Assembly (NCBI RefSeq): GCF_026343125.1
Contig: NZ_JAPEMB010000001.1
Span: 7,693,501-7,757,500, forward strand
Source of the DNA: Streptomyces sp. NBC_00094
GTDB lineage: Bacteria; Actinomycetota; Actinomycetes; Streptomycetales; Streptomycetaceae
Reading direction: 5' to 3'
DNA: 64,000 nt
Made by a program: the position numbers and the translations under genes. Shown piece after piece: positions 50,906-60,227 of this stretch. Position 1 is the stretch's first letter; each line of letters begins with the position of its first letter. Below the pieces are notes generated by a model that was not told where the DNA came from, did no database searches, and saw only the letters and a program-made list of their open reading frames with translations.

Positions 50906-52117
50906 TCACAGGTTCCGGGTGTTGGGGGCCAGGCCGCAGAGCACCCGCCCGTACAGCTCGAAGGTCGTGTTCGGGTGCAGGGAGGCATGCTGGTGGACCG
51001 CTCGCATATCGCGCTCGATGCGCTGGATCGGCGCGGAGCTGTACAGCGACGACGCGCCGCTCGCGGTGGCGAGGATGTCGACCGATTCCTTCGCGCGCCG
51101 GCAGACCGCGCCGACGTCGGTCCGCACGCGTACGCGCTCGTCGACGGTCCACGTCTCGCCGCCGGTCGCCTTCGCGTCGAGCAGCTCCGCTGCCCGGCGG
51201 GCGTGGAACTCGGCCTCGTCGACGAGCATCGCCGCCTCGCCGACCTGGAGATGCGTGACCGGAGCCTCCCGCTGGCTCGCGTAGTCGGTGTAGGCGATCC
51301 GTCGCCCCGGAAGGCGTTCGAGAAAGGTCTCCTGGGCGGCTCGGGCCAGGCCCAGCGCGGTGCCGACGGTGCAGACCGCCACGGTGGGAAACAGCGGGGA
51401 GCGGTGAAACGGGCTGCCGGGGTCCAGCTGGGCTTCGGTGTGCCCCTTCAGCAGCGCTCGCATGGGCAGGGCGTGCGCGGAGGGGACGAAGACGTCCTTC
51501 GCCACCGACGTGACGCTGCCGGTTCCGCGGAGGCCGCTGGCGTGCCAGTCGTCGACGACCGTCATCTCATCTGCCCTGGTGAGCACGAGCAGGGGCAGGG
51601 CGTCACCCGCTGACGGGGCCGAAGCGGGGGCCGCCTCCGGAGTCGACGTCGGGATCGCCAGGAGCATGTTCCACCCGCTCTGGGTCACCCCCGTGTTGAA
51701 GGCCCAGCGTCCGCTGACCAGGTACCCGCCGTCCACCGGTATCGCGGTACCCGGCTTGCTCAGGATCCCGGAGATCCGCGCGTCAGGATCCGCGAACACC
51801 TCCTCCCGGACCTCGTGGGGATACATTCCGGCCAGCCACGCGAAGATCCCCCACACCGACACCGTCCACGCGGTCGAGCCGTCGCCCCGCCCGATCTGGG
51901 CGAGCACCTCCACCATGGTGCGCATGTCGGCCTCGTGGCCGCCGTATCGCGAAGGCACCCGCATCCGCAGCACGCCCGCGTCCGCCAGCGCGCCGATCGT
52001 CTCCTCCGGTAGCCGCCGTCCCTCCTCGGTCCGCTCGGACCTCTCTCGTAAGAAGGGGACGAGCTCGGCAGCACGTCCCACCAGGTCGTTCCTGAGGGGC
52101 GCTCGGGTGCTTTCCAC
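50906..52117 (-). CDS. Acyl-CoA dehydrogenase-like flavin monooxygenase/dehydrogenase
   Basis: About 403 residues with the acyl-CoA dehydrogenase fold as found in flavin-dependent two-component monooxygenases (RRLPEETIGALADAGVLRMR, GRGDGSTAWTVSVWGIFAWL, GYLVSGRWAFNTGVTQSGWN, SGLRGTGSVTSVAKDVFVP). GTG 52117 is chosen because AAAGGA precedes it; ATG 52141 is an alternative. It is probably cotranscribed with the SDR gene. Oxygenation or dehydrogenation of a small aromatic or terpenoid compound is possible; the sequence does not say which. Confidence 0.78.
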   Translation of the reverse strand: MESTRAPLRNDLVGRAAELVPFLRERSERTEEGRRLPEETIGALADAGVLRMRVPSRYGGHEADMRTMVEVLAQIGRGDGSTAWTVSVWGIFAWLAGMYPHEVREEVFADPDARISGILSKPGTAIPVDGGYLVSGRWAFNTGVTQSGWNMLLAIPTSTPEAAPASAPSAGDALPLLVLTRADEMTVVDDWHASGLRGTGSVTSVAKDVFVPSAHALPMRALLKGHTEAQLDPGSPFHRSPLFPTVAVCTVGTALGLARAAQETFLERLPGRRIAYTDYASQREAPVTHLQVGEAAMLVDEAEFHARRAAELLDAKATGGETWTVDERVRVRTDVGAVCRRAKESVDILATASGASSLYSSAPIQRIERDMRAVHQHASLHPNTTFELYGRVLCGLAPNTRNL

Positions 52118-52329
52118 CGGCAATCCTTTCGCCTCTTCCATCCCTCGGGCGGGAGATCGCGCAGCGGACACCAGGGATCGCTCTCCATGACACGCCCCCC
52201 GCCCCGACTCCGTGTCACGGACACCGCGCCAAGTGTGCCCACCTCACCCCATCGCGGCTAGAGCGCCTCCGGATCGTGGTGCCCGTGGCGCCCCGAGGGA
52301 CGGGCCGTGGGGGGTCTGGGCAGCGCCTT

Positions 52330-52975
52330 CGCCGATACCGCCCTGCTCGTCATGCCTGCCGCCACCGCCGCGCACTCTCCGCGGGACCACCCGGCGATCA
52401 CGCACGCGGACGCCACGGCCGTCCCAGCGCCGCCGGATCGCTCTTCACCGAACTGGCCGTGGACACGGAACCTGGCTTCACCCAGCAGGGGGGCCACCCA
52501 GCCCCTTGCCGTGTACGACACCGACACCGACAGCGGCTTCGAGTTCACCTTCGCCGGGATCTTCCCGGCGGGCGGTGAGGCGACGGCCAAGTGGACCTTC
52601 ACCGCGGGCGGTACGGGTGGCATGGCGACCCCGGTCGGTCTCCTGAACGCCTCCTTCGACGCGTCGCTCGACGACATGAACCGGGCGCGCTCGGACCGTC
52701 CGCTGTCCGTCCCGGCCGATGTGTCGGGTGCGGTCGACGGTCTGAAGTCCGTACAGGCATGGGTGACCGCTGACGGCGGTGCCACCTGGCAGTAGGCGAA
52801 GCCGCATCTGGACGATGAGGGCCGCTACCGGTTCACCGTCCCGACCGACCTGCTGTCGACCGGAGGCTTCCTCGGTGTCCGCCTGACGGCCGAGGGCGGC
52901 GTGGGCAGCACGCTGACCTCGCGCTGCCGCCGCTTCGTACCGGAGCGGCGGCACCCCTTCGGGGCGTGCCGGGGT
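52330..52975 (+). pseudogene. Remnant of a secreted (subtilisin-associated) protein C-terminus
   Basis: One frame reads QPLAVYDTDTDSGFEFTFAG, then WTFTAGGTGGMATPVGLLNA and LKSVQAWVTADGGATWQ, meets TAG at about 52794, and continues AKPHLDDEGRYRFTVPTDLL. This resembles the C-terminal repeat region of large Streptomyces secreted subtilisins. No signal peptide, catalytic domain or start remains. It is a fossil with at least one nonsense change. Confidence 0.5.
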
Positions 52976-53076
52976 GATCTGTGCTCCGGGCCTCGCTCTT
53001 CGGTGCGCCCGTTGCGCTGAGCCCGTTACCGGACAATGCGATGGCGTGTGGTGAGGCGGGTGTCTACGATCCCCGG

Positions 53077-53877
53077 ATGGCCGGAATGTCGATCACCGTA
53101 TGCCTGCCCGGTTCGGTTGCGGAAAGGGTGGACGAGGCGGTTGCCGAAGCGATGGCGCCGTTTGCAAGTGACGGTGTGGGCGCCGTGGAGCGGGATGTGT
53201 GGGACAGCTATCGGATCTGCCGTTCCGCGGGTCTGCCGGTGCTGGCGGGTCACGAGGGCGATCCGCGGCTGATCGCTGATCGCCCCCGCTGGGACGGCTC
53301 GCTGGAGCCCGCGTCGCCCGGAGAGTGCGCGGGAGGGACGCGGAGGCTGATCGACTTCCGCGACGCCCTCAGGGGAGAAGCGGCTGAGCACGCGGGCCGG
53401 GTGTGGGATCGCTGGCAGGAGGTGGTTTCCCGTCACCTGGCCCCGGATGACGAGTCAGTGTTCTTCTCGCGTCACCTGGCCGCCGGAGGGACCAGGGACT
53501 CGTACGGGACATCGCGGGAGGCCGCCGACTACCGGGCGCAGCCGGCCATCCGCGCCTGGGCGGATGTGGCGCCGGTGCTGGCCAGGCCCGACATCGCGGA
53601 CCACTTTTCCTTCGGCTGGGATCCGGTCGGAATCGGGCAACGCAGCCGCGAGGAGTACGTCGACACCTACGAGTTCAGCCTTCTGCCCGTGCGCAACGTG
53701 CTGACGCTCAGTGGATGGTGGTACGAACTCGGCGACGCTCCCCTGCACGGCGCCTGCCGCGGTCCCCTCGAATGTGTCCACGAACCGGACTTCGGCAGGG
53801 AGCACGTGGGGGTCCAGTCCTATCTCATCGGGCTGCCCGCCGAGACTCTGCTCGTCAACGTGCACTGCCACGTCTGA
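53077..53877 (+). CDS. Hypothetical cytoplasmic protein
   Basis: About 266 residues from ATG 53077 (ATG 53086 or 53041 possible). It reads MAGMSITVCLPGSVAERVDE at the start, then an acidic body with FSFGWDPVGIGQRSREEYVD, and ends in a Trp-rich segment (TLSGWWYELGDAPLHGACRG). No known domain, signal or membrane segment is recognised. It is intact although flanked on both sides by decayed subtilisin sequence. Confidence 0.6.
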   Translation: MAGMSITVCLPGSVAERVDEAVAEAMAPFASDGVGAVERDVWDSYRICRSAGLPVLAGHEGDPRLIADRPRWDGSLEPASPGECAGGTRRLIDFRDALRGEAAEHAGRVWDRWQEVVSRHLAPDDESVFFSRHLAAGGTRDSYGTSREAADYRAQPAIRAWADVAPVLARPDIADHFSFGWDPVGIGQRSREEYVDTYEFSLLPVRNVLTLSGWWYELGDAPLHGACRGPLECVHEPDFGREHVGVQSYLIGLPAETLLVNVHCHV

Positions 53878-54059
53878 TCCACCCCCTAGGGCGAGCGCCA
53901 CTGCGACCGGGCACCAAACACATCGGCGGGCTCGCCGCTGCCGTGGCCTATCGGTGCCACCGGCACCTGACCGTCACGTCAGCTCCTGTACGCCGTGCGG
54001 CTCGAATGGCAGCGTTCCTCTCGGATCCGCCGGCGCTCGGCTGGGATCCAGGATCAGGG

Positions 54060-55380
54060 AACGACCACGCCACGAGCGTGTGTACGGCGGCACCGACCCG
54101 CTCAGCGAGGCCGTCGACCGGCTCACCGCCGAGACCGGCACCCTGTTCGTGATCGCCGCCGGCAGCACCGGGCCGGCATCGCCCGCCATCGGATCGCCCG
54201 GCGCCGCCGACTCCGCCCTGACCGTCGCCGCCGTCGACAAGCAGGACACGATCGCCCCGTTCTCCAGCCGTGGACCGCGGCTCGGCGACGACGCGCTCAA
54301 GCCGGACATCGCCGCACCGGGTGTCGGCATCGTCGCGGCCCGCGCGTCCGGCACCGCCATGGGCACGCCCGTCAACGAGGCCTGCACGGCGGCCAGCGGT
54401 ACGTCGATGGCGACCCCGCACGTCGCCGGCGCGGCCGCCGTCCTCGCCCAGGCCCACCCCGAGTGGACGGCCGCCGAGCTCAAGGGCGCCCTGATGCCGG
54501 GCGCGAAGACGCTCACCGGCGGGGCGGTCGCTTCCGGAGCGCTCACCCTCGGCGCCGACACCGTGACCCTTCCCGAGGGCGGCAACGCCGACGTGGCCGT
54601 CACGATCGCCCCGGACCTCGCCCCCGCCTACGAGACGTACACCGGCACGATCACGGCGACGGGGGAGGGCGTCACGGCGCACGCCACCGTGGCACTGAAC
54701 CGCGAACAGCCCACCGTCAAGCTGACGTTCAAGGGTCTGATGCACGACGGCAGCCCCGCCACCGCCGTCAGCGCGATCACGGTGCGCGACCTCGCGGACT
54801 CCGGCCCGCCGATGGGTCTCCGACCGGATGCCGGCGGTGTGGCCACGGCCGCCGCCGGCAACGGCTCCGCCGCCGACCAGACCTACGCCTCGGACGCGGA
54901 CGAGCTCGCCGACATCGCGGTGAAGACCTACTCCCCGGCGGCGAATCCCGACGAGATCGTCAACAGCCAGGACGGCTGGCTCGGCGTCAGCACCGTCACC
55001 CAGCGGGGTGGGGGACCGTTCGCCCCGATGGCGTTCGGCACGTCGCAGCACGTGTACGTCAACGCCGAGGACGCGAAGTGGCAGCGGGTCGTGCTCCCCT
55101 GGAACGGCGCTGCCGTGACGTCCATGGTGCGACCGCACGAGCCCGGCGAGCAGGTCGCCTAGGACTGGTTCAAGCCGGTCCTGCGCCCGACGTCGCCGAT
55201 CGACGTCCACGCGCCCGGAACTGACACGACGCCGTCGCGGAACGACGAGGGGATACTGGTCCAGATCCCCGTCTGGACCTCACCGGACGGGCACCCACAC
55301 GAGGTCCTCGCTGCCGCACGGATGCCCGTCATGACGGCCTCGAAGCTGGTGCATCGCCTGCCGGGCCTGCGGTGACACGG
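54060..55380 (+). pseudogene. Decayed S8 (subtilisin-like) peptidase gene
   Basis: The frame carries the C-terminal half of a subtilisin domain (LFVIAAGSTGPASPAIGSPG, FSSRGPRLGDDALKPDIAAPG and the catalytic Ser in ASGTSMATPHVAGAAA) followed by a beta-rich extension. The Asp and His catalytic blocks and the signal peptide are missing. An internal deletion seems to join ALMPGAKTLTGG with AVASGALTLGAD, and a TAG at 55160-55162 interrupts the frame before DWFKPVLRP. It was once a large secreted protease and now cannot give an active enzyme. Confidence 0.75.
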
Positions 55381-55454
55381 GGAGGTCAGGGGCCGCGCGC
55401 ATGGCTGTCGCCGGCGAGATGATCCCCGGACGGACAGGCCGGTAGCAGATGGCC

Positions 55455-55835
55455 TCAGACTGCGACGGAGAGCAGGTCCACCACGAAGACGAGTGTCGAG
55501 CCCGCCGGGATCAACGGCGAGGGTGACTGGTTGCCGTAGCCGAGGCGCGGGGGAACGATGATCTCTCGTCGGCCGCCGACCTTCATCCCTCTGACCCCGC
55601 GGTCCCAGCCCTTGATGACCTTGCCACCGCCCACGGCGAACTTGAACGTCTGGCCCCGGTCCCAGGAGGCGTCGAATTCCTTTCCGGACTCGAAGGTGAC
55701 CCCGACGTAGTGAACCTGGACAACCCTGCCCGGCTTCGCCTCAAGCCCGTCCCCGACGACGAGGTCGCGGATCGTCAGCTCGGTGGGCGCGTCACCCTCC
55801 GGGAGGTCGACCTCGGGCTTCGTCAGTTCACTCAT
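55455..55835 (-). CDS. FKBP-type peptidyl-prolyl cis-trans isomerase
   Basis: The 126-residue protein matches small actinobacterial FKBPs: VVQVHYVGVTFESGKEFDAS, GGGKVIKGWDRGVRGMKVGG, RREIIVPPRLGYGNQ and IPAGSTLVFVVDLL. It should be a cytoplasmic proline isomerase. ATG 55835 (GTGAGG upstream) is preferred over the earlier ATG 55853, which has poor spacing. Confidence 0.92.
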   Translation of the reverse strand: MSELTKPEVDLPEGDAPTELTIRDLVVGDGLEAKPGRVVQVHYVGVTFESGKEFDASWDRGQTFKFAVGGGKVIKGWDRGVRGMKVGGRREIIVPPRLGYGNQSPSPLIPAGSTLVFVVDLLSVAV

Positions 55836-56097
55836 GGCAGCCTCACTCTTCATCTCTCCGCCGGAAGCCCTCGTGCCTCGTACGGACCGGCCAGGCACAT
55901 GGTCACTCTATGCGGGAGATCATCATGCTGCCGTGAGCGCCGATCTCCTGCAGCACATCAACCCAACGGAGCACCATGCTCAGCGTGCCCGGAAGTGCTA
56001 CGCCATCTACGCCATCGGTACGCTGCGCCATGAAGAACCGGCTCGCCCTGTCGAACGTGGCACCAACGTCGCTTGATCAATCGTCCAGCCCCGGCAC

Positions 56098-56382
56098 TCA
56101 GGCCGCCGCCCACGGTTCAGTACGCCAGCCCGGCAGTTCCTTGTCCAGCCATTCCTCGACGGTCCGCCGCCAAGGGTCGGCGGAGTCGCTGTCGACGACG
56201 TCGGCCCAGGTGTCCTCAGCGACGTCCGGATCGACGACGAGGCTGTCGAGGTAGGTGTCGAAGTCGTGAGCGACGTTGGTGAAAACCCCCTTCGACAGGT
56301 ATCCCGGGTGAGGGACGCCGTGTACGAAGGCGTGGAGCCGACCATGGGTGGCCGGGTTCAGGCACCCCGATGGCCCTGGCAA
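56098..56382 (-). CDS. Hypothetical small protein, possibly truncated at the N-terminus
   Basis: About 94 residues from a TTG at 56382; the frame stays readable further upstream (ISGYEILPGPSG), so the true start is unclear. It is acidic at the C-terminus (DFDTYLDSLVVDPDVAEDTW, EEWLDKELPGWR). It reads like the C-terminal part of an SMI1/KNR4-like or other small cytosolic protein, but the family is not certain. Its first segment is repeated inverted at 57005-57040, suggesting rearrangement. Confidence 0.4.
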   Translation of the reverse strand: MPGPSGCLNPATHGRLHAFVHGVPHPGYLSKGVFTNVAHDFDTYLDSLVVDPDVAEDTWADVVDSDSADPWRRTVEEWLDKELPGWRTEPWAAA

Positions 56383-57040
56383 GATTTCGTAGCCGGAGAT
56401 CGTCTCTTATCGAGGCGTGAACGATGACTCCGCCGAGTCACAGTGACCACCAGCAATACAGGCCCATGCTGCTCGCCCGAGCACGTGAGGCCAGGCCGGC
56501 CAGGGCTTCTAGAACACCGGTAGCGGTCTCGGCATCGACCTGGCTCTGCCGCAGTTCGTCCGTCCTGGACCATGGCTCGGCGAACCGCACGAGGTCATCC
56601 GGTGTTGCAGTGACGAGTGCCTCGATCAGCGAGTCCGAGAGGCTGAACACGAAGGGGCCGTCGGCTTCCGGTGGGGACAGCAACTGTCCGGATCGCGGAC
56701 GCTTGCTGGCTTCCTCGTAGCTGCAGCCGGTCGCGATCCCTTCCAGTTGGGCAATGGCGACCACCGGGTCGATGCCCTTCAGAGAGGCCGTGTCGAGTGC
56801 GGCCTGGGCCGGTCCACCAGGCATGTGAGCCACGGCGGCGGCAGCCTGGTCGTCAGTGGCGGCGAAGTAGTCGCACAGAGTCATGCCGCCGATTCTGACA
56901 TCCACGGCTGAAACCCCCGCCGAGGCGACGATGCATCCGTGACGACCAGACCACGGCGCCAGATTTTCAGGGGACAGACTGCCCGCCGCACCGACCGTGT
57001 CACCGAGATGATCTCCGGCTACGAAATCCTGCCAGAGCCA
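56371..57040. repeat. Inverted pair of 36-bp segments
   Basis: The minus-strand copy at 56371-56406 and the plus-strand copy at 57005-57040 share 33 of 36 bases and both encode ISGYEILP. The plus copy runs into a stop (PEPLR then TGA) and is only a gene fragment. Together they frame the gene at 56438-56884, which points to past duplication and inversion. Confidence 0.7.
56438..56884 (-). CDS. Hypothetical cytoplasmic protein
   Basis: About 148 residues from ATG 56884 (ATG 56905 adds 7). It reads MTLCDYFAATDDQAAAAVAH, LDTASLKGIDPVVAIAQLEG, RSGQLLSPPEADGPFVFSLS and ends SSMGLYCWWSL. This pattern is shared by small uncharacterised Streptomyces proteins; no catalytic motif is seen. The intact frame and normal codon use support a real gene. 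Confidence 0.6.
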   Translation of the reverse strand: MTLCDYFAATDDQAAAAVAHMPGGPAQAALDTASLKGIDPVVAIAQLEGIATGCSYEEASKRPRSGQLLSPPEADGPFVFSLSDSLIEALVTATPDDLVRFAEPWSRTDELRQSQVDAETATGVLEALAGLASRARASSMGLYCWWSL

Positions 57041-57073
57041 CTCCGATGAGTACGCGGACAGCCTTCGCCATGA

Positions 57074-58000
57074 TCAAGACCCAGCCCTGTCGACAACGCT
57101 CCTGCTCAACACACCCAGGACCCGTGCCGCCGTCTCCCGCAGCAGCAGTACGGCGGCCGTCGACGCCGCGGGACCGGAGGTCCGTGTCGCCAGAGACGCG
57201 CCCGCGCGGCGCACCGCGTCGAGGCGAAGACGCTGGACGCCGACGAGAGCCCGTACGAAGGGCCGATACGAAGGGTCCACCACGCTCGGGAGAGGTGCAG
57301 CCGCCGCCAGGTCACCGGCGGCCTGGTCCGCCTGCTCATCGACGAGCCGGCCCAACGCCGCGCCGGGCCGGGTGAGGTCCGCGCCGTGGCGTGCCACCGC
57401 GTCGACGGGGACGCCCGGCCGGCCCGCGCGCACGTCCTCGGACAGGTCCTCCAGGAAGTCGATGCGCTGCATGGCACGCATGAGCTGGTGGCAGCCGTCC
57501 GTGAACGCCACCCGCGCCGACGCCTCCGCAGGCGCGAGGAGACAGGCCGTGAGCATCAGCGCGGGCAGGGAGTACTCCCGCACGTACTGCTCCAGTTCCT
57601 CGTCGTCCGCGATGGTCCGCCACGCGACCTCACGCTCGCAGCCCCGCAGGAACTCGTCCACGTAGCCGCGCACGTCCGGGTGGCGCTCGGCGGTGCGTGC
57701 CAGGCAACGCAGCACGGGCAGCTCGGAGTCACCTTCGGCGAAGGCCTTCCGCACGAGACCGTCCCACTCGACCAGCGCGGCCGCCCGCTCTTCCGGCGCC
57801 CCACGGTCGATCCGATCGTCGGTGTCGTGCATGAACGCAACGGCGGCCACGACGTGCGGCAGCAGCGCGGCGGGGAGCAACAGCCGCGCGGCCGCGTACT
57901 CGGCCGTCGCGAACCTCCGAACCGCCCGCCGCTGCTCCGAGTAGTCCCGCCGCAGCCGAGGGTCCCTGACCCCGACCGGGTCGAGGGCCCGCTTCCCCAT
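57074..58000 (-). CDS. Squalene/phytoene synthase family protein
   Basis: The 308-residue protein has the all-helical prenyl-synthase pattern with a first Asp-rich motif MHDTDDRID (about residue 60) and a second, RIDFLEDLSEDVRAGR (about 185). Family enzymes join two prenyl diphosphates head to head. No other carotenoid or hopanoid gene lies nearby in the window, so the product is open. The start ATG 58000 has GGAGAT upstream. Confidence 0.85.
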   Translation of the reverse strand: MGKRALDPVGVRDPRLRRDYSEQRRAVRRFATAEYAAARLLLPAALLPHVVAAVAFMHDTDDRIDRGAPEERAAALVEWDGLVRKAFAEGDSELPVLRCLARTAERHPDVRGYVDEFLRGCEREVAWRTIADDEELEQYVREYSLPALMLTACLLAPAEASARVAFTDGCHQLMRAMQRIDFLEDLSEDVRAGRPGVPVDAVARHGADLTRPGAALGRLVDEQADQAAGDLAAAAPLPSVVDPSYRPFVRALVGVQRLRLDAVRRAGASLATRTSGPAASTAAVLLLRETAARVLGVLSRSVVDRAGS

Positions 58001-58108
58001 GCCGATCTCCTGTCGTCGTCGGCAGCGAGCTTACGGGTGCCCGAGCAGGAGACGCGGATGAGCCCCCGGCACCCTCTCTGGCGGCAGTTGCCTGATCTGT
58101 CGTGCCCG

Positions 58109-58504
58109 CTATCGGACGACACAGATGTCTGGCAGCAGCGAGGCGTCCGCGCCTTCACGGGCGAGAACCTGCTGAGCCAGCACGCGGGCACGGCCCCATC
58201 CCACGTCGCTGATCAGAGCCGCAGCTGCCCACCGATCCGTGGACTCGTCGCAGCTCATCTCATCGAAGATCGAGTCGATCAGCCGGAGCTCGGGCAGGGC
58301 ATCACGGCTGAGGAATCCTTCCTCCACCAGACCCTCGGCCATGCGGAATGCGTGATCGAAGTCGAGTGCGATCTCGTCCGCCGCGACACCGTGCTTCTCC
58401 AGCCATGCTGTCTGGCCCCGTGCAGGTGCCGCCACTACCGTCAGAGCCTCGTTCAGGAGGCGACGTCGGAACGAAGGATCAGGAGCTGCCACAGGTCGTT
58501 CCAC
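58109..58504 (-). CDS. Hypothetical helical protein
   Basis: The 131-residue soluble protein (FRRRLLNEALTVVAAPARGQ, DEIALDFDHAFRMAEGLVEE) appears all-helical and acidic. No domain is recognised. Its codon use is less GC-rich than that of the neighbouring isoprenoid gene. Confidence 0.5.
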   Translation of the reverse strand: MERPVAAPDPSFRRRLLNEALTVVAAPARGQTAWLEKHGVAADEIALDFDHAFRMAEGLVEEGFLSRDALPELRLIDSIFDEMSCDESTDRWAAAALISDVGWGRARVLAQQVLAREGADASLLPDICVVR

Positions 58505-58597
58505 GGAACCGTCACCGCAACAACCATCCGCCTATGGCTCCCCCCGTGATCCGGGGGACAGGGACAGGATTGCCACCCTGATCCGAGACGGAAACGC

Positions 58598-59002
58598 TCA
58601 GCGCGCGTCGAATGCCGCCTGCAACGCGTCCTCCGTGGGGGCGATGACAACCGCGCTTCCCTGAAGTTCCGCAGGAAGGTGACGACGCTCCTTCTCGTGG
58701 AAGATCAGTGCCCCACCGCTTTGGGGGACGACCGAGGCTCCGAGGGCTGCCGCCAGCCGGGCGAGCACGCCGAGCATCGCGCCACGGGCAAAGCGCGTCG
58801 CCGTCACGCACGGCAACCCGCTTTCGCCGTGGGACTCGTGGTACAGGTCCGCTTCGCCCCCGTCCTCCGCGCGGAGTTGGGAGAAGCCCTCATCCTGACC
58901 GCCCGCCACCACGTACGGCTCCGTCACATGCCGAAACCGTTCGGCGTCCAACGCGACAACCTCGCCGTCCACGAACCGGAGCAGGAAGATGCTGTAACTC
59001 AC
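58598..59002 (-). CDS. Hypothetical small protein
   Basis: The 134-residue protein starts MSYSIFLLRFVDGEVVALDA and contains ADLYHESHGESGLPCVTATR and LPAELQGSAVVIAPTEDALQ. The alternating strands and helices suggest a small alpha-beta fold. The family is not recognised. GTGTTGCCGTGAGTT lies before the start codon, without an evident ribosome-binding site. Confidence 0.5.
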   Translation of the reverse strand: MSYSIFLLRFVDGEVVALDAERFRHVTEPYVVAGGQDEGFSQLRAEDGGEADLYHESHGESGLPCVTATRFARGAMLGVLARLAAALGASVVPQSGGALIFHEKERRHLPAELQGSAVVIAPTEDALQAAFDAR

Positions 59003-59321
59003 GGCAACACTCTGCCATCGTCATGATCCGCCGGACAGGGCCTAGTCGAGGGCGGGAGCAACCTGGCAGGCATTGCTGGACGTGTGGGAACGCCCTTCAC
59101 TGCCTGTGAGTGAGTGAGTGAGTGAGTGAGTCGAGGGGGGCGTCGACAACCTGCGTCGAGGCTCGACACGCTGTGTCGAAAGCCCGAGGGGGACAGCGGC
59201 TGCCGCCAAGACCGTGACACGCAGGAAGGCCGCGTTGACTGAGGTGTTCGGGGCCGGGCGTCCCTCGGCCGGCACGGAGAAACCTCGTGCACGGGGAGGT
59301 CGCCCCTGCCACAGTGATCGG
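59003..59321. other. Intergenic region with microsatellite
   Basis: About 320 bp between divergent genes. The only notable element is the TGAG tetranucleotide tract. No clear operator or RNA structure was seen. Confidence 0.45.
59107..59130. repeat. (TGAG)6 tetranucleotide repeat
   Basis: Six perfect TGAG units in a row, a rare kind of microsatellite in high-GC actinobacterial DNA. It lies about 190 bp upstream of the AbiV-like gene, so slippage could alter promoter spacing, but not any reading frame seen here. Confidence 0.8.
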
Positions 59322-60080
59322 ATGACAACCCTGCCCAGCGACCCGGACATGGCAGATCGGGTCCTCATGGACGTCGGGCGAGAAGCGTTCAAGCACGCCC
59401 GGGATCTCCTGCGCGCCGCGCGGCTGATACTCGACGCCGGGATCTGGTCGGTCGCCTACGCCAACGCGGCCCTCGCCCTCGAAGAGATCGGCAAGGGGGT
59501 GATCTGCACCGGCATCCTCCCCATGCCCGACGAGGAGCGGAAGGCGGAAGTGGAGGCCTTCCAGCGCAGGTTCACCGACCACGAAGCGAAGTCCTACTTC
59601 GCGCACCTCGTCCTGCAGATGACCGAAGGCGACGGTCTCCAGACCATGGAGCAGGCCCACAAGGGGGCCGTACGGGACGCCAGGCGCACGAACAAGAACA
59701 AGTTCCGTGGCCTGTACGTGGACTACAAGGAAACCGGGCACATCCTCAAGCCGAGCGACATCACCAAGGCCCAGGCAACCGAGCTGATCTCCACGGCAGA
59801 GAAGGCCCTTGGCCTCTCCAAGGATGCCGAAGAGGCCCTGGCGCAGCCCGCCCTCTACTTGGCGCTCCTCCGCCGTGTCCGCGCGGCCGGCTCCCATGGC
59901 GTATGGGGTGACGTGGCCGGGGGGATCGACGCTCTCCTCCTCGCCATGCCGGCGGTCGCCCGGGACGAGGTGACCCCGCAGGAAGCCTTCCAGGGCACCC
60001 CCCTGGGGGCGATGATCGAGAGCCTGGTTCTCGACGACCTGGTGGAGGAGTTCGGCACCGTGCAAGGCGAAGGTTCCTGA
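59322..60080 (+). CDS. AbiV-family abortive infection-like protein
   Basis: The 252-residue all-helical protein has the AbiV/HEPN-like pattern (KHARDLLRAARLILDAGIWS, AYANAALALEEIGKGVICTG, FTDHEAKSYFAHLVLQM). AbiV proteins were described as phage-defence factors in lactococci, and relatives are spread in actinobacteria, where their function is mostly untested. ATG 59322 is taken as start because the upstream frame looks non-coding; no strong ribosome-binding site is visible. It stands alone, without other defence genes nearby. Confidence 0.65.
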   Translation: MTTLPSDPDMADRVLMDVGREAFKHARDLLRAARLILDAGIWSVAYANAALALEEIGKGVICTGILPMPDEERKAEVEAFQRRFTDHEAKSYFAHLVLQMTEGDGLQTMEQAHKGAVRDARRTNKNKFRGLYVDYKETGHILKPSDITKAQATELISTAEKALGLSKDAEEALAQPALYLALLRRVRAAGSHGVWGDVAGGIDALLLAMPAVARDEVTPQEAFQGTPLGAMIESLVLDDLVEEFGTVQGEGS

Positions 60081-60227
60081 CCACAGTCGTCCGCACGGTG
60101 GGGGAGCGGCGGCCGAGGGGCGTGTACGTTCTCCGATCCCGACCCGTTCAGGCCGTCAGATGACGGGCGTGGCGGGGGAGGTCCACCGAGTCCCCGGCCC
60201 GGGATGAGTCGTGGGCCACGCAGGGGA

